Positions 11,963 through 23,395 of a stretch of DNA of 64,000 nucleotides are shown piece by piece. The first letter of the stretch is position 1. Each line of letters starts with the position of its first letter. The position numbers were made by a program, and so were the translations under genes. The notes below the pieces were generated by a model. That model was not told where the DNA came from and searched no databases. It saw only the letters and a list, made by a program, of their open reading frames with translations. The stretch comes from Rotaria macrura (taxonomy: Eukaryota > Rotifera > Eurotatoria > Philodinida > Philodinidae), in NCBI GenBank assembly GCA_900239685.1, contig OENT01000252.1, positions 86,919 through 150,918 of the forward strand, given 5' to 3'.

Positions 11963-12898
11963 ATGTCTACTCCATCGATAGATGATAAAGAAATTACACG
12001 TGAACTGTGGCAATCACGTTTACCGATATGTTTTCTATTATCTGACGAAGATATGAGTAAAGTAAATCGTTCTGAATCACCAGAACCACTTTATTTAATG
12101 TTGTCACGTCATATCTATTTTCCATGTATCATTGAGAAAATTTTTCGTTACTATTCAACATATTTCAAAGGAAACTTGAATGATTCAACTAATAATATAA
12201 GTCTTAATAACTTATGGCTTGAATATGAAAGTGTTCCACTTAAATGGCATTATCCCATTGGTGTACTATACGATTTGTATACATCATCATTATCAACAAC
12301 AGCATCGATAACATCATCATCTCATTTACCATGGCAAATAATAGTTCATTTAAGTAAATTTCCTGAAAGTGAACTAATACGTTTTCCAGACATAGAATCA
12401 ATCGAAGCACATTACATGGCCACATTGAAAGAAGCTGATGCACTGAAACACAAAGGTCAAATCATTGGTGATATGCAAAAACGTGATCATAAACAATTAT
12501 GGAATTCATTAATTCAGGATAAATATGAAGGATTCTGGAATATAAACATGAGACTAATGTCTTACATAGATAGTATACAATATTTTCGTTATGTGCCATT
12601 TCGAATCTACATCTTAGATAAACCATTCATACAAAAATTATTTTCACCGTATGATGCTGAAGAAAATAAATGGTTGACATTACAAGATTTAATACAATCT
12701 GCACTAAATCATGAGATGCAATGTGAAAAATCGGCTAATGAAAAGAAAATTCTTAATAATAATATTGAGGATTATCGAATTCTTATTCATGGTGTACAAC
12801 CACCACTTCACACACCAATACAGTGGCTTAGCGAAAATTTTTCATATCCAGATAACTTTCTACATATTTGTCTTATTGAAGATCAAATGCGACAATGA
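11963..12898 (+). CDS. ATG5: Autophagy protein ATG5, 311 aa, intronless coding region
   Basis: Complete ATG5. The protein is conjugated to ATG12 and, with ATG16, forms the E3-like complex that lipidates LC3/ATG8 during autophagosome formation in the cytosol. Clear family blocks are present: ELWQSRLPICFLL at the N terminus, WLEYESVPLKWHYPIG, LPWQIIVHLSKFPE, the helix LKEADALKHKGQ, KRDHKQLW, YVPFRIYI, PFIQKLFSPY and QWLSENFSYPDNFLHICLI near the end. The ATG12 acceptor lysine (K130 of human ATG5, in MKEADALKHK) corresponds to K156. Length is slightly above the human 275 because of loops near residues 28-40, 70-80 and 110-120. The ATG directly follows TTTTAG preceded by a pyrimidine-rich stretch, which would be a natural trans-splice or 5' UTR acceptor. 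The HD-domain gene follows 196 bp downstream. Confidence 0.97.
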   Translation: MSTPSIDDKEITRELWQSRLPICFLLSDEDMSKVNRSESPEPLYLMLSRHIYFPCIIEKIFRYYSTYFKGNLNDSTNNISLNNLWLEYESVPLKWHYPIGVLYDLYTSSLSTTASITSSSHLPWQIIVHLSKFPESELIRFPDIESIEAHYMATLKEADALKHKGQIIGDMQKRDHKQLWNSLIQDKYEGFWNINMRLMSYIDSIQYFRYVPFRIYILDKPFIQKLFSPYDAEENKWLTLQDLIQSALNHEMQCEKSANEKKILNNNIEDYRILIHGVQPPLHTPIQWLSENFSYPDNFLHICLIEDQMRQ

Positions 12899-13012
12899 AA
12901 ACATTTCTCTTTTTCGTTTTTTTTTCATTCTAATCATTTCTATATTGACTTCATCTGTTTTTTTTCCTTTTGTCATTTTATCTCTGTGATTGTCAAAGTA
13001 TATAAATTAATA

Positions 13013-13039
13013 AATATATATATATATATATATATATAT
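13013..13039. repeat. (TA)n microsatellite between ATG5 and the HD-domain gene
   Basis: About 13 TA units lying in the short spacer between the ATG5 stop and the following gene on the same strand. Confidence 0.85.
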
Positions 13040-13094
13040 TTGCGTGCGTTTGAGTGGGCCTCTGTATATTTTATGCATTAAAGTAAGATAAGAC

Positions 13095-13649
13095 ATGGAG
13101 AAACTTCGATCAATATATGAAAAACATGGTGGAAGTGCATATTATGGTGAGGCTGTATCTCAATATGAACATGCTCTACAAGCTGCATATTTCGCTGAAC
13201 AATATGATCCAAATGACAAGGAATTGATTGTAGCCGCATTTCTGCATGATATTGGTCATTTATTAGGTGAGAAACAAGAAGATTATATGGGTAACTATGG
13301 TGTCCTACAACATGAACGCGTTGGTGCTCGATATCTGCATGAAAATATTGGCTTGTCCAAACGTGTTTGTTATCTTGTAGAAAATCATGTGAATGCAAAA
13401 CGCTATTTAACTTATATTGATGAAGATTATTACAGTCATCTTTCGGATGCATCAAAACAAACACTTGTTTATCAAGGTGGACCGATGACGAACGACGAAG
13501 CAGAAATGTTTTGTTCGCATCCTCAATTCGAAAACAGTCTTCGAATGCGTACATTCGATGAAGCAGCAAAGGATATGTATTTTGATAAGTACGAAGGAAA
13601 AGCGAATCAGTATTGGAATTTAGTCGAACAGTGTATCAATAAAGATTGA
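13095..13649 (+). CDS. PhnZ/TmpB-like HD-domain di-iron oxygenase, 184 aa
   Basis: Intronless gene for an HD-superfamily protein of the mixed-valence di-iron oxygenase branch, which includes bacterial PhnZ (cleaves 2-amino-1-hydroxyethylphosphonate to glycine and phosphate), TmpB and, more distantly, myo-inositol oxygenase. Every expected active-site position is present: Y16 and E19 (PhnZ Y24/E27, the lid residues), H26, the HD pair H51-D52 with H55 in FLHDIGH, H73, H98 and K102 in VENHVNAKRYL, and D155. The spacing matches PhnZ within one or two residues (PhnZ numbering from memory). The block TLVYQGGPMT also matches the family. Length is normal for PhnZ-like proteins, so it looks intact. 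No partner hydroxylase (PhnY/TmpA-like) lies in the window. The substrate is unknown; carbon-phosphorus bond cleavage is the family precedent, not a demonstrated role. Bacterial-type sequence and lack of introns raise the possibility of horizontal acquisition, although codon use looks like its neighbours. Confidence 0.85.
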   Translation: MEKLRSIYEKHGGSAYYGEAVSQYEHALQAAYFAEQYDPNDKELIVAAFLHDIGHLLGEKQEDYMGNYGVLQHERVGARYLHENIGLSKRVCYLVENHVNAKRYLTYIDEDYYSHLSDASKQTLVYQGGPMTNDEAEMFCSHPQFENSLRMRTFDEAAKDMYFDKYEGKANQYWNLVEQCINKD

Positions 13650-14205
13650 ATTGTTTATCTTCCATGAAAAAATACAACAAACCAAAATATTGTGTTTACA
13701 CTTCGTCGTGTCCATCAAGTGTCGACCTCTGCTATGAAAGATTCAATTCCATTCGCGATTTGAGTTTCAACAAAAATCCATGAGTCACTCACATTTAAAT
13801 AACTGAAAGAAAAAAAATCAAATGACTATGACTTGAGGTATTTCATGATGGAAAAACAAAATCAAAATTTTATCTTTCTATGCTATGACGATTATTTTTG
13901 TTTTCATAGATTCACGATTTGTTTTTAGATCGAATCAATCTGCCAGTATTCAACAATTTTAATCCGTTAAACACTTTATTCTTTCATCTATTTAGTCAAA
14001 TGAATACTATTTCGACAGAATTACTAGTTTAGTGTGCTGGAAGTGATTCTAAAAAGATGATGTACTCTTCATATGAGCACCTATTGTTTTACACACTTAC
14101 AAGAGTCTACAATTTTGAAATAGAATCTTATAAGCATATTTCTATACATCTGTGAATTTCTTCAATTTATCTTTTGAAGATATATCTTGTATTTTAACGT
14201 CTCCA
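13650..14205. other. Intergenic, nothing recognised
   Basis: Short AT-rich stretch between the HD-domain gene and KLHL8. It should hold the 3' UTR of the former and the 5' UTR of the latter. The reading frame of KLHL8 stays open upstream to about 14152 without an ATG, so a further 5' coding exon cannot be excluded. Confidence 0.45.
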
Positions 14206-17200
14206 ATGTCCGGAGAGATACCATTACCAACGTCACCACCAACCACGACGAATAATAATATTGTGGATCTTTTATCGACATTAAATCCTGTAACTACAGC
14301 AGCAGCAGCAGCAGCATCGACATCATCAACAACAACAACGACAACATCATCCTCTAGTACCAATCGTAGCGATGACATTAATGTTGATTCATCAGATTTT
14401 GTTCCTGCTAACCGTTTACTTACGCAACGGCAAGCATTAAATAATGCTAAACAACGTATTTTTATACTTGTCTTCCTTTTAAAAAATATTTATCATGTTT
14501 ATTCCTTATTTTTATTTATTCAGTTGAATCATTAAGAGAAGAGCAACAACAACAGCAATTACAAAGTATGGAAATCGATGATCAACAAGCATTTGAAGTT
14601 TCGTTTACTAAACACAGGTATTTTGCAAATTAACGATTACGTAAATCCATTCTATTTGCTTTATCTTTGTTAGTAATGCATTTCATACATTATACGAATT
14701 TTATCAAGATCAGATTTTATGCGACGTTGAAATTGTTTGTGATGATCATACCTTTTTATGTCATAAAGTTGTACTTGCTGCAACGATACCATATTTTCGT
14801 TCAATGTTCACATTAGGAATGCTTGAAGCTGACAAACGTCGTATTGAAATACAAGATATAAATCGGAATTCATTGAAAACAATTATCGAGTTTGCCTATA
14901 CGGCTAAAGCTATAATAACCATTGATAATGTACAAAATCTATTATTTGCATCAACAGTTTTACAAACAGAAGATATAGCCGAAGCGTGTTCAAGTTTTTT
15001 ACGACAACATTTATCATTGACAAATTGCACTGAAATTCGTCAATATGCTGAATTACTTAATCGAAAATCATTAATTGATTTAGCTGATGAATATATTCGT
15101 GATCATTTCTTAGATATTATACAAATCGATGATTTTTATAAAATTTCATATAAACATCTCAAAGTAGATATGAATGAAAAATAAAAAAAACTTTGTTTTT
15201 CTTATATAAATAGTATGTTTTATGTTTTGCTTTTCCAAGGAACTTATTGCGTCACCTGATCTAGGCATCTTGGATGAAAAAGATGTATATGATGCCGTTA
15301 TTAAATGGGTTAAACATGATCCAAGAGAACGAGCAGTTCATCTTGCAGGTATGATTGAAAAAAGAATGTCGACAGTGACAACGAAGAAAATAGACCCTGC
15401 ATGATGAAAGTATCATTGGGCTCTTTTTCTAATTCCGAAGCATATTCAAGCAGAGGTTATGTATGGAAGAGCACTTTATTCAGCAAGGCTAATTTAGATG
15501 CATATGATTTCTAACATTGTAAACAAGCCAATATGACTCTCTTAACCCGACTAGTCAGTCTGTTGAAGAAACATATAAAAATTCAAATTGGATATTACAT
15601 TTTATGACTAGATATGCATATATTAGACTCGTAGATTACACACAAAATGTAAAACAAATTTGAATCGATCTTATTTGACGAACAAGAACAAAGTATTCGA
15701 AAGAATTCGTTGAAAACTCTTCGCTCCTATTGTCTCTTTGTAGTACACTGACCCCGACATTTTTACATATTATCTGTGATTGAATTCATTTCTAATGATC
15801 TTGTTGAACAGTTCTTTTGTTCGGTTAGATTACAGATCCGAAATTTATTTGTTCAAATAATAAGAAATTTTGATGTCATCAACAAGAACTGAATTGAATG
15901 ATGTCTATTTTCAATGAGACATATTTTTAAAACAAAGAAAATAATGTTCTGAAGCATTACATGGAAAAATGATCATGCAAGATACTCATTGGATTAAAGT
16001 TAAAGGTGTCTTTTTTCACAGGAAAAAGCAGTTACTAGAATGTATCTGCTTCAGTTCAACCTTCAACGTTAATCTTCATTTCGATGTTAGAATTTTATTT
16101 CATTGATACGATTGACAGCTAATCTACAATTAAACAAGAAGAGAAAGTCCTATTAGATCATGGTAGAAAATTTCACGACTTCAAAGAATTTTGAAAAACG
16201 TTTTGAATTCGTGATTCTTATAAAAAACACAATTGTGTAATATTGATGAACGTTTCACAAAGTCGCTACGTGTAGAGAGCTACAGGTTACAAGATTTTGG
16301 CAACCTGTAACCTACCCTGCCCTGTAGGTTTTTATAATTGAGAAAAATTCGAACTTTCGCATGATTATATTATACAATTTCATTCAATTTGTTTCAATTA
16401 CAAAACAAAAAGCACGAAATCATTCATTTCGAAAATTTCTTATCATTAACAATATCGAGATTTAAAAATTGTCTTCTTTTCTCAAATATTCGACTTGATG
16501 AGCTAAAAACACGCTCTGATACAGCTGAACTTGAAGGAATTTTGAATATGAATTATTCATAATGACCGTCTTAAGAATATATGCTAGAGCATGTTATTGA
16601 TAGTGCAACATGTCTTTTCCTTTCCGCCGATAAAGTAATTATAATAATGGACAAAAGAATAAAAATAATAAAGCTGAAAATCAGAAAAATAATATCTGTA
16701 CAATAGAATTAATTGTAGATGTTCATAAACACAAAAAATATACTACTAAAGCACATATCTATTATTTCTATTAAATGCATTTACGACCAATCTAAAGTGA
16801 CTTTTTATTCACTATCAGCTTTAGCCTTTTCTTATCAAATAATTCTGGAAAGAAGCTGACTACATCCTATTACATAATATTAGTTGCAGGTCACATGTTA
16901 CGCTACTGGCACCCTGTAACCTGCAAGGCTCTAGTTACGTTTCGTGTTTCAAAAATCTTCGAAACAAGTCTCAGGAACTAATTGCAAAACGAACATTTAT
17001 GTAAATCTCACTGTGACTCATATATTTATCAGGAACGTAAAATAATTTATCAGCTGTGTATCTAAGTGTTTAGGAGGACAGCTAGAAAAGTATTTGCATG
17101 CAGTGTGCAATTTGAAAAACGATTCTATTGTTAAAAATTTTTCGCTATAGATATTCCTGTAATACATAAACCAGTGAGTTGCACGAATTTCTTAGCCGTA

Positions 17201-18872
17201 GTAGGAATGAAATCTACCTGATTGAATCATGTTGAGTACTATGTGTTTATTCTTGAAGGATGAAAGTTCTTTTCTTTTCAAATACTATAGAAAGCATATC
17301 GATTTGAATTTCTAACACAACAAGTCTCTCATTTAATTATTGTTTTGCTTTAAGATTTATTGCAAGAAGTCAAATTACCATTGATCAATACTGAATATCT
17401 GCTAACAGTTATTGCACAAGAAGCATTGATTCGAACGAATTTAACATGCAGAGATTTACTTGATGATGCTAAAGTACATATTTTTAAGAAGGCGAATCTT
17501 CTAACGACGAAATCACCGCTGGGCCCGAAAATTGTTCCACGAAAAACAGCTGCAGGTAAAAAAAATCAAATGCTTTGAATTCTCTTAAAAATAATAATTA
17601 TATATAAAATTTTCAAAACGAAAGGTGTCTTATTGTGTGTGGGCGGTCGTGGTGCGACGGGAGATCCATTTAAATCGGTATTCATTTGTTTTTATTCATT
17701 TTTCAATGAAATTCAGAACGTTACCTTCTTAGGTGGAATGTTATGATTTAAGACACGATCGTTGGTTTTATATATCAGAAATGACAACACGACGACGCCA
17801 TGTTGGTGTGTGCGCAGTGAATGGTCGTGTCTATGCCATTGGTGGACATGATGGAAATGTTCATTTAAATAGTGCAGAAGTATTCGATCCACCAACGAAT
17901 CGATGGGAACCACTTGCACCTATGAATACGTGGCGGTAATAATGTTTTTGAATTTTCTTCATTATTTCATTAATATTTGATCTAGTCGTGGTATTGCTGT
18001 CGGTTGTCTTGGCGGTCCATTGTATGCTGTCGGAGGACTTGATGACTCGACATGTTTTGATACTGTTGAACGATATGATATTGAACATAACACATGGAGT
18101 ACAGTAGCATCCATGTCAACAGCACGTGGTGGTGTTGCAGTAGCAGCACTTAAAGTAAGACATAAACATGTTCGACTTTATCGATAGGGATAGTTTCAAC
18201 AAATTTCGTAGAATTATTTGTATGCTTGTGGTGGTAATGATGGTAGTTCATCGTTGAATTCATGTGAACGTTATTGTCCATCGTATGATAAATGGACACC
18301 AATAGCTTCAATGAATAAACGACGAGCTGGTGCATCTGTCACTGTACTCAATAATCGACTTTATATACTCGGTATGAAGGCATTGCAAAATATGAATGTG
18401 TTTGTTTCTTTTTACACGAAGTAATTTTTAATATCAGGCGGCTTCGATGATAATTCACCACTTGATTCTGTTGAATGTTTCGATCCTGATACACAGATTT
18501 GGACAATGGTAGCAAATATGACATCATGTCGTGGCGGTGTTGGCTCAGCTACTCTCGGTAGATGACATTGATTAATTATTTCTAACGGATATTCTTGTAC
18601 TCTATATGTTTGAAAGGTGGTCGAATTTATTCTGTTGGTGGACACGATGGTTCGACATATTTAAAAACAGTCGAAGCGTACGATGCTGAAACTCAACAGT
18701 GAGTTTATTGAAAAGGTTTTGTGAATGATAATCTATTTTTCGTTCATCTAGATGGAGTTCGGTAGCAAGTATCAATATATGTCGAGCAGGTGCTGGTGTA
18801 TCTCAATGTGAAATAAGTATTTCACAATTGTGTGAAGTGAAAAATCCAACTAATCCATCCAGTTGTGTATAG
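14206..18872 (+). CDS. KLHL8: Kelch-like protein 8: BTB-BACK-Kelch CUL3 adaptor, 683 aa, 12 exons
   Basis: Exons: 14206-14455, 14524-14617, 14674-15163, 15240-15348, 17355-17555, 17625-17677, 17733-17935, 17986-18154, 18212-18371, 18438-18557, 18617-18698 and 18752-18872, all in phase. KLHL8 is a substrate adaptor of CUL3 ubiquitin ligases; in vertebrates its reported target is rapsyn. The N-terminal 115 residues are low complexity (poly-Ala, Thr, Ser, Gln). The BTB domain follows ([20 protein letters not shown], then [15 protein letters not shown]), next BACK ([28 protein letters not shown]), then six Kelch repeats starting at [20 protein letters not shown]. The Kelch part matches vertebrate KLHL8 specifically, for example [20 protein letters not shown] and [16 protein letters not shown]. 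Introns are 52-76 bp except the 2-kb intron at 15349-17354, which holds a decayed hAT element. The start is the first ATG of an open frame; an upstream coding exon is possible. Confidence 0.93.
16265..16941 (-). mobile_element. Decayed hAT transposon in KLHL8 intron 4
   Basis: The element spans about 16273-16933 (661 bp). The left end begins TAGAGAGCTACAGGTTACA and the right end, read inward on the other strand, begins TAGAGCCTTGCAGGTTACA; TAGAG is the classic hAT terminus. The flanking 8-mers GCTACGTG (16265-16272) and GTTACGTT (16934-16941) match at 6 of 8 positions, consistent with an aged target duplication. Internally, on the minus strand, it encodes the end of a hAT transposase (see 16424-16543) located next to the left end, as expected for the transposase 3' end. 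Most of the transposase is deleted. It accounts for about a third of an intron that is some 30 times longer than its neighbours. Confidence 0.8.
16424..16543 (-). pseudogene. hAT transposase C-terminal dimerisation region (fragment)
   Basis: The minus-strand frame reads [20 protein letters not shown] followed by EKRRQFLN and ends at a TGA. This matches the hATC dimerisation motif of hAT transposases (IPASSxxSERVFSxxGxxxxxRRxxLxP). Only this 39-codon piece remains; the frame is closed by a stop upstream and the catalytic DDE region is absent. The fragment cannot encode an active transposase. The match, its orientation and its position relative to the terminal repeats agree with each other. Confidence 0.85.
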
Positions 18873-21800
18873 AAATAAAACGCACGACTCAACTCAATCA
18901 TCGACATCTATGAAAATAAAAATCTCTCGTTTATGAATTTCACAGTGTACGTTTTTCTTTTTCTATTGTACATATGTATTGTGGTTTGTCGTCATACTCT
19001 TGATCAAAACTGTTGTTTGTCTTTGTGTATTTTTTTTTCTATTTGTGTTATAAAAAGAACAACATTGGCCATATTGATTTTCAATGTATAAAAATAAAAA
19101 AGGGAAAACGACAATTAATAAGATTAGATGATCCCGTCTTTTTTCATTGTATACGAGTTCTTTTCTTTTACGATATTTTGTTCCTCGTTAACATCTATTT
19201 TGTTTGAACACACAAGCGAAAATTGCAGTTTTTTTCTTTTGTTAATATGTAAATTCATTAAAATGTCGAATACACTGCGTTTTTGTTTTAATTAAAGATT
19301 ACCTATCGACAAATTTATTCAACAAAAAGAAAATTCTAAGACACAATTCAAAATTTTTATTGTATAGAGTAAATTATTATGAACACTAAAACAGTAATTA
19401 TATGCAAAATATTTCTTCGGATATCATGCCTTTTAGATTTAATAATCATTGTTCTAGTATGAATTGGTGAGATGTTGTTAACACTTAATGGTACATAGTC
19501 AATTATCAAATAGTTTTTAATGAGACGTTTATTCGCCATGAAACATTGCCTTCGTCATCGAGATAGGCATGCAATTAAACAATACATTAAAACATCAATA
19601 GAAGAATAATCTTCAACAGTGGATGAACACGAATTAAGACATAGAATACGAATTATATGAATAACGGTAAATGATAATCAATCATATTCTCTCGATATAA
19701 GTAAGTGTCATAGATTTCACTGACGATTTTATTTTTTATCTCAAGTAGTAGATCATGGGCATAATTGAACATCAGTTATGTATTCTTCGAATACATGATT
19801 TGAATTTTATATTTCAATAACAGCATCTAGATCGTTCCATCAGACGAGATATTTTTTGGTACGGATTCAAATAATTGAAAAAATGTCTATTTTTTTCACT
19901 TGTATGAGCACGAAGAAAAACCTTAATGCGTTATAAATAATGTTGCTTTATTTATACCAAGCTTGTTTTTCTTGGCAGTGTATAGAGTTTTAGAAAATCT
20001 GATTGTTATATGTATATCATTCATTTATCATACTGATGAATTAAAACTACAAATTCACAGCTGAACATAGCTTTTTATTGTAAAACACGTTCGCTTAGTT
20101 AGCTCAGGAATATTGATGTCATCAATCATGAAATAATGCTGATTAATAATGTTTTTATAAATTTTCTTCTATGCATGGAAAAGTATACGTGTATCTGACG
20201 GTTAGTTTGTCTTGAATTTGACAACACAAAATTTATATCATTTATTTTTCATACAGTCATATAAATAAAAGCAATGCGATTATTCATAATGGTGTCAAGG
20301 CATATTGTTGAATGTGTATTCGAAGTCAATATGTTGAGTTTATTCTAATAAATATTTACTCTACTGTCATTGGAATGAACAATCTTGTTTCATATTCATT
20401 GTTACAAACATAGATATTATTTTGAGTAAAAATAAAAAAATTGTTTTTCATATGAGGTCGCTTATTTGCAAGATAAAAAAAGTTTTTATACACTTATCGA
20501 GCATCTAGTAAAAGATAAGGTTGGTTAAAATGAAGAAATATTTGTTGTGACGTATTGTCTGCTACTTTGAAGTTTGTTCTAATCATGAAAACAACAGTGC
20601 GTTCAATATTTCATTAATTAGATTATCTCTCTACGCTTATTGAATCTGTGTGTATATGATAAACTAAGTAGTTCGAAAATGATTGAGTGCGTTATATCTT
20701 ATATTCATATTCATAATAATTTACTATGACAATTGAATAGAATGATAGTTCATCCAATAAGCGACATTCCTGTATTCAGATTGAATTATCAAGCATTTAT
20801 CTTCCTCACATTGCTTTTAAATTCGATTTATTTGCTAACTACAATGAAAAGACGATAACACACATGAGATCTAATACACGTGCGTATCTTTCTAGCGGAT
20901 TAACATAATACTTTTTTACCTTATAGATATCGTCCATGGTCTTTCTTATGTATATCTTAATGTGAATAAACTTCGCTTTCAGTCACTAAATGCGCAACTG
21001 ATCTGCCTATTCTTTTTGTCTTAGAGCTTCTTCAGCACTTTGTGTCTGCTCTGCTGCATGTTATCCTGACGGAGGTGTCTTTCGAACATACTGTTTTTGG
21101 TTCTCATAAAATAATCGGTGGGTAAATCAATCAATGACACAAATGCTAATGCAGTTAAAAGATGTATAAGTAGAACGACCGATCAATGCGTAGGTTAATC
21201 TATTTGCGTAGCAATAGATTAATTGAGTCAAAGTCGAAAGTGAAAATATCGAAGTTTACATCTTGAAAACAGAGCTATTGATTGATAAAAATACAAAAGA
21301 AAAACGTTGTTATCTGTTCTGAAATTAACTTGTTTGACTTGACAAAATACACATGTACTTTAGCATTTTATCAGTCGATGAAATTTACTTTGACCATCCG
21401 TCTAGTTGAGTAATTACACGGTAAAAACTAGAAAGTGAATCATTCAATGAAGTATACGATTAGAAAAATGATCAAAGCGAGAAGCAGATGAACTAAACAA
21501 TAGCTACAAAAATGATGTATGCCTTTATAGAGCTAAAATGACAAGAGACAATATTTAAATAATAGTAATGAAGTATGATTTATAAAGCAAGTTTTGATGA
21601 TAATCTCCATTCGATTGTACGTATAGAAATGCGCTTGCTTATGAAACTTAATTTTTAGTTATCGTTCGTGTGATTTCAGGTTTTGCAAAATTATGATGTA
21701 CTACATCTGATGATACCTTTGTATCATTTGAAAGAAACATTATTGATCTTGTAATGTCTGAATAGTTTCATCGAAAAATAGTGAGTAGGTACCTACTTAG

Positions 21801-23395
21801 TCAAATATTCGGATGAAAAATAGATTGATGGATACATTACCATGTGAGTTCATATGTAGATGATTGAAGGGAAAGATAGATTTATTTATCGATTATTGAT
21901 GTGACATGAATACTTTGAATGGTACAAAGAATAAAACTCGAAAAGACAATCAATCAAAAAAAGTTTGAATATAGTCGAACAAAGTTAATAGAACTTGTAA
22001 ACGTGCACAAAAATAAAATATTTTACAGATACTAATCAAGTTGTCTGTTCGACAAGTAGAAATATTTGCTAGAGATAATGTCGAATTATTTATTCCATAA
22101 GTTATGTTTGGTAATGAATGAATTTTCACTTAAAATATGTTTGATGACAAATTAATTGCTTTTCTAAATAATTATCATCTGTTTCAGTTGTCTGAAAAAC
22201 TTTCCCACAATACATTCTTAATGTATCAAAGCAAGAATTGTTTTATATTCGATGCAATGTTCAACAAACATAAAGACTTCGACGGCTGAATAAGATCTAT
22301 CTGAACTCAAAAGACAAGAGATATTACACTAGACAATATCTAGATTATCGAGTTCAGTTTACTTCTGGGATTTCGATCAACTTTAAACACAAGCCTAAAA
22401 GTTTAGCACTAGATTGAACATAAAATAATGCTACTTAGAAAAATAACAATAATCACTATTGACATGCAGAGCGGAATTCTTCCTATGCAACTGTCGTTAT
22501 TGATATACCCGGTTCACTACTATAGAAAATCATTATAAAACTATTGGTTAACTGGCATTATTATTTTATTCATTTTCCCTAGCTATCAATCGACTATAAA
22601 ATTGTAACAAAGTATTTTTGAATATTTTTAGGTACTACCTCAAAGTATATTGAACATCGTGCACAACATTTCTTATGACATCTACAATGAAAATCGCATA
22701 GATACTTTCTTTCGATTTCAACACTTGTTTTGTGTGAAAAACCCTGAAAATCATATTCTTGTAAAACTCAAAACAGATTTTGAGCCTCGTTCAAGACTGG
22801 GTAGAGTTATTAAATTTTTAATAAAATCATGTACTTAATGAACTCCGTAGAATTACGATGTTTTTAAAAACAATATTGTTTAGTCCTGTTTTCTGTTCGA
22901 CTTCTTCCAACAGTGGAAAAAAGTATCACATATAATAGCGTAGATCAATCTTTACTAATATTCAACCATGTAATGAATGATCCAGACAAAACAAAATCGT
23001 TGAAATCGAAAGAACACATCTGAGAAGACTTTCTTGTTAGAATCATTATCGTTTTCGAAAAATTATTCTTATCTTCTTGTATATAAAATGTGAAGTATAT
23101 GTATCGTTGAATTGTTTGTTTTCTTGATTAACCATGATATCTGGTAAATATTCAACAACCGCTCAATATGGTTTCACAATCACAAAACCAAGTTTAAGGA
23201 AATACTCGAATTTTCGTTATCAAATGCTGTTCTTTATAATAATTTCAAATTCTCGAGCATGTCTATTTCTATTCAATAAAAATTGATGAACCAAGTCATG
23301 GTTTATAAATAATGAACGAACAACGAAAAATGAGAAAATGCCAAGGATCTTATATAGTTCATATATTCCTATTTTTAGATTAAATAAAAATCAGG
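18873..23395. other. 4.5-kb AT-rich intergenic region
   Basis: Largest gap in the left half, between the 3' end of KLHL8 and RAE1. No confident gene was found. An open exon-like segment at 22632-22838 is listed separately. A locally GC-richer patch at about 21000-21100 reads, on the minus strand, as a short coding-like stretch broken by TGA codons and may be a gene relic. The rest looks like unique non-coding sequence. Confidence 0.45.
22632..22838 (+). other. Exon-like open segment of unknown origin
   Basis: A pyrimidine-rich acceptor (ATTTTTAG) is followed by 68 open codons ending in TAA. The translation begins VLPQSILNIVHNISYDIYNE and ends RLGRVIKFLIKSCT, with a normal amino-acid mix and codon use similar to the neighbouring genes. 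I found no upstream exon within 400 bp that joins in phase, and I recognise no domain. It could be the last exon of an unrecognised gene, a gene relic, or chance. Confidence 0.25.

Noticed and set aside
13078-13569. A 163-codon minus-strand ORF opposite the HD-domain gene
   Set aside because: Its His-rich composition is the mirror of a strongly conserved plus-strand enzyme; it is a shadow frame.
21000-21100. GC-richer coding-like patch on the minus strand
   Set aside because: Interrupted by stops in each frame, too short, and with no recognisable family; at best a relic.
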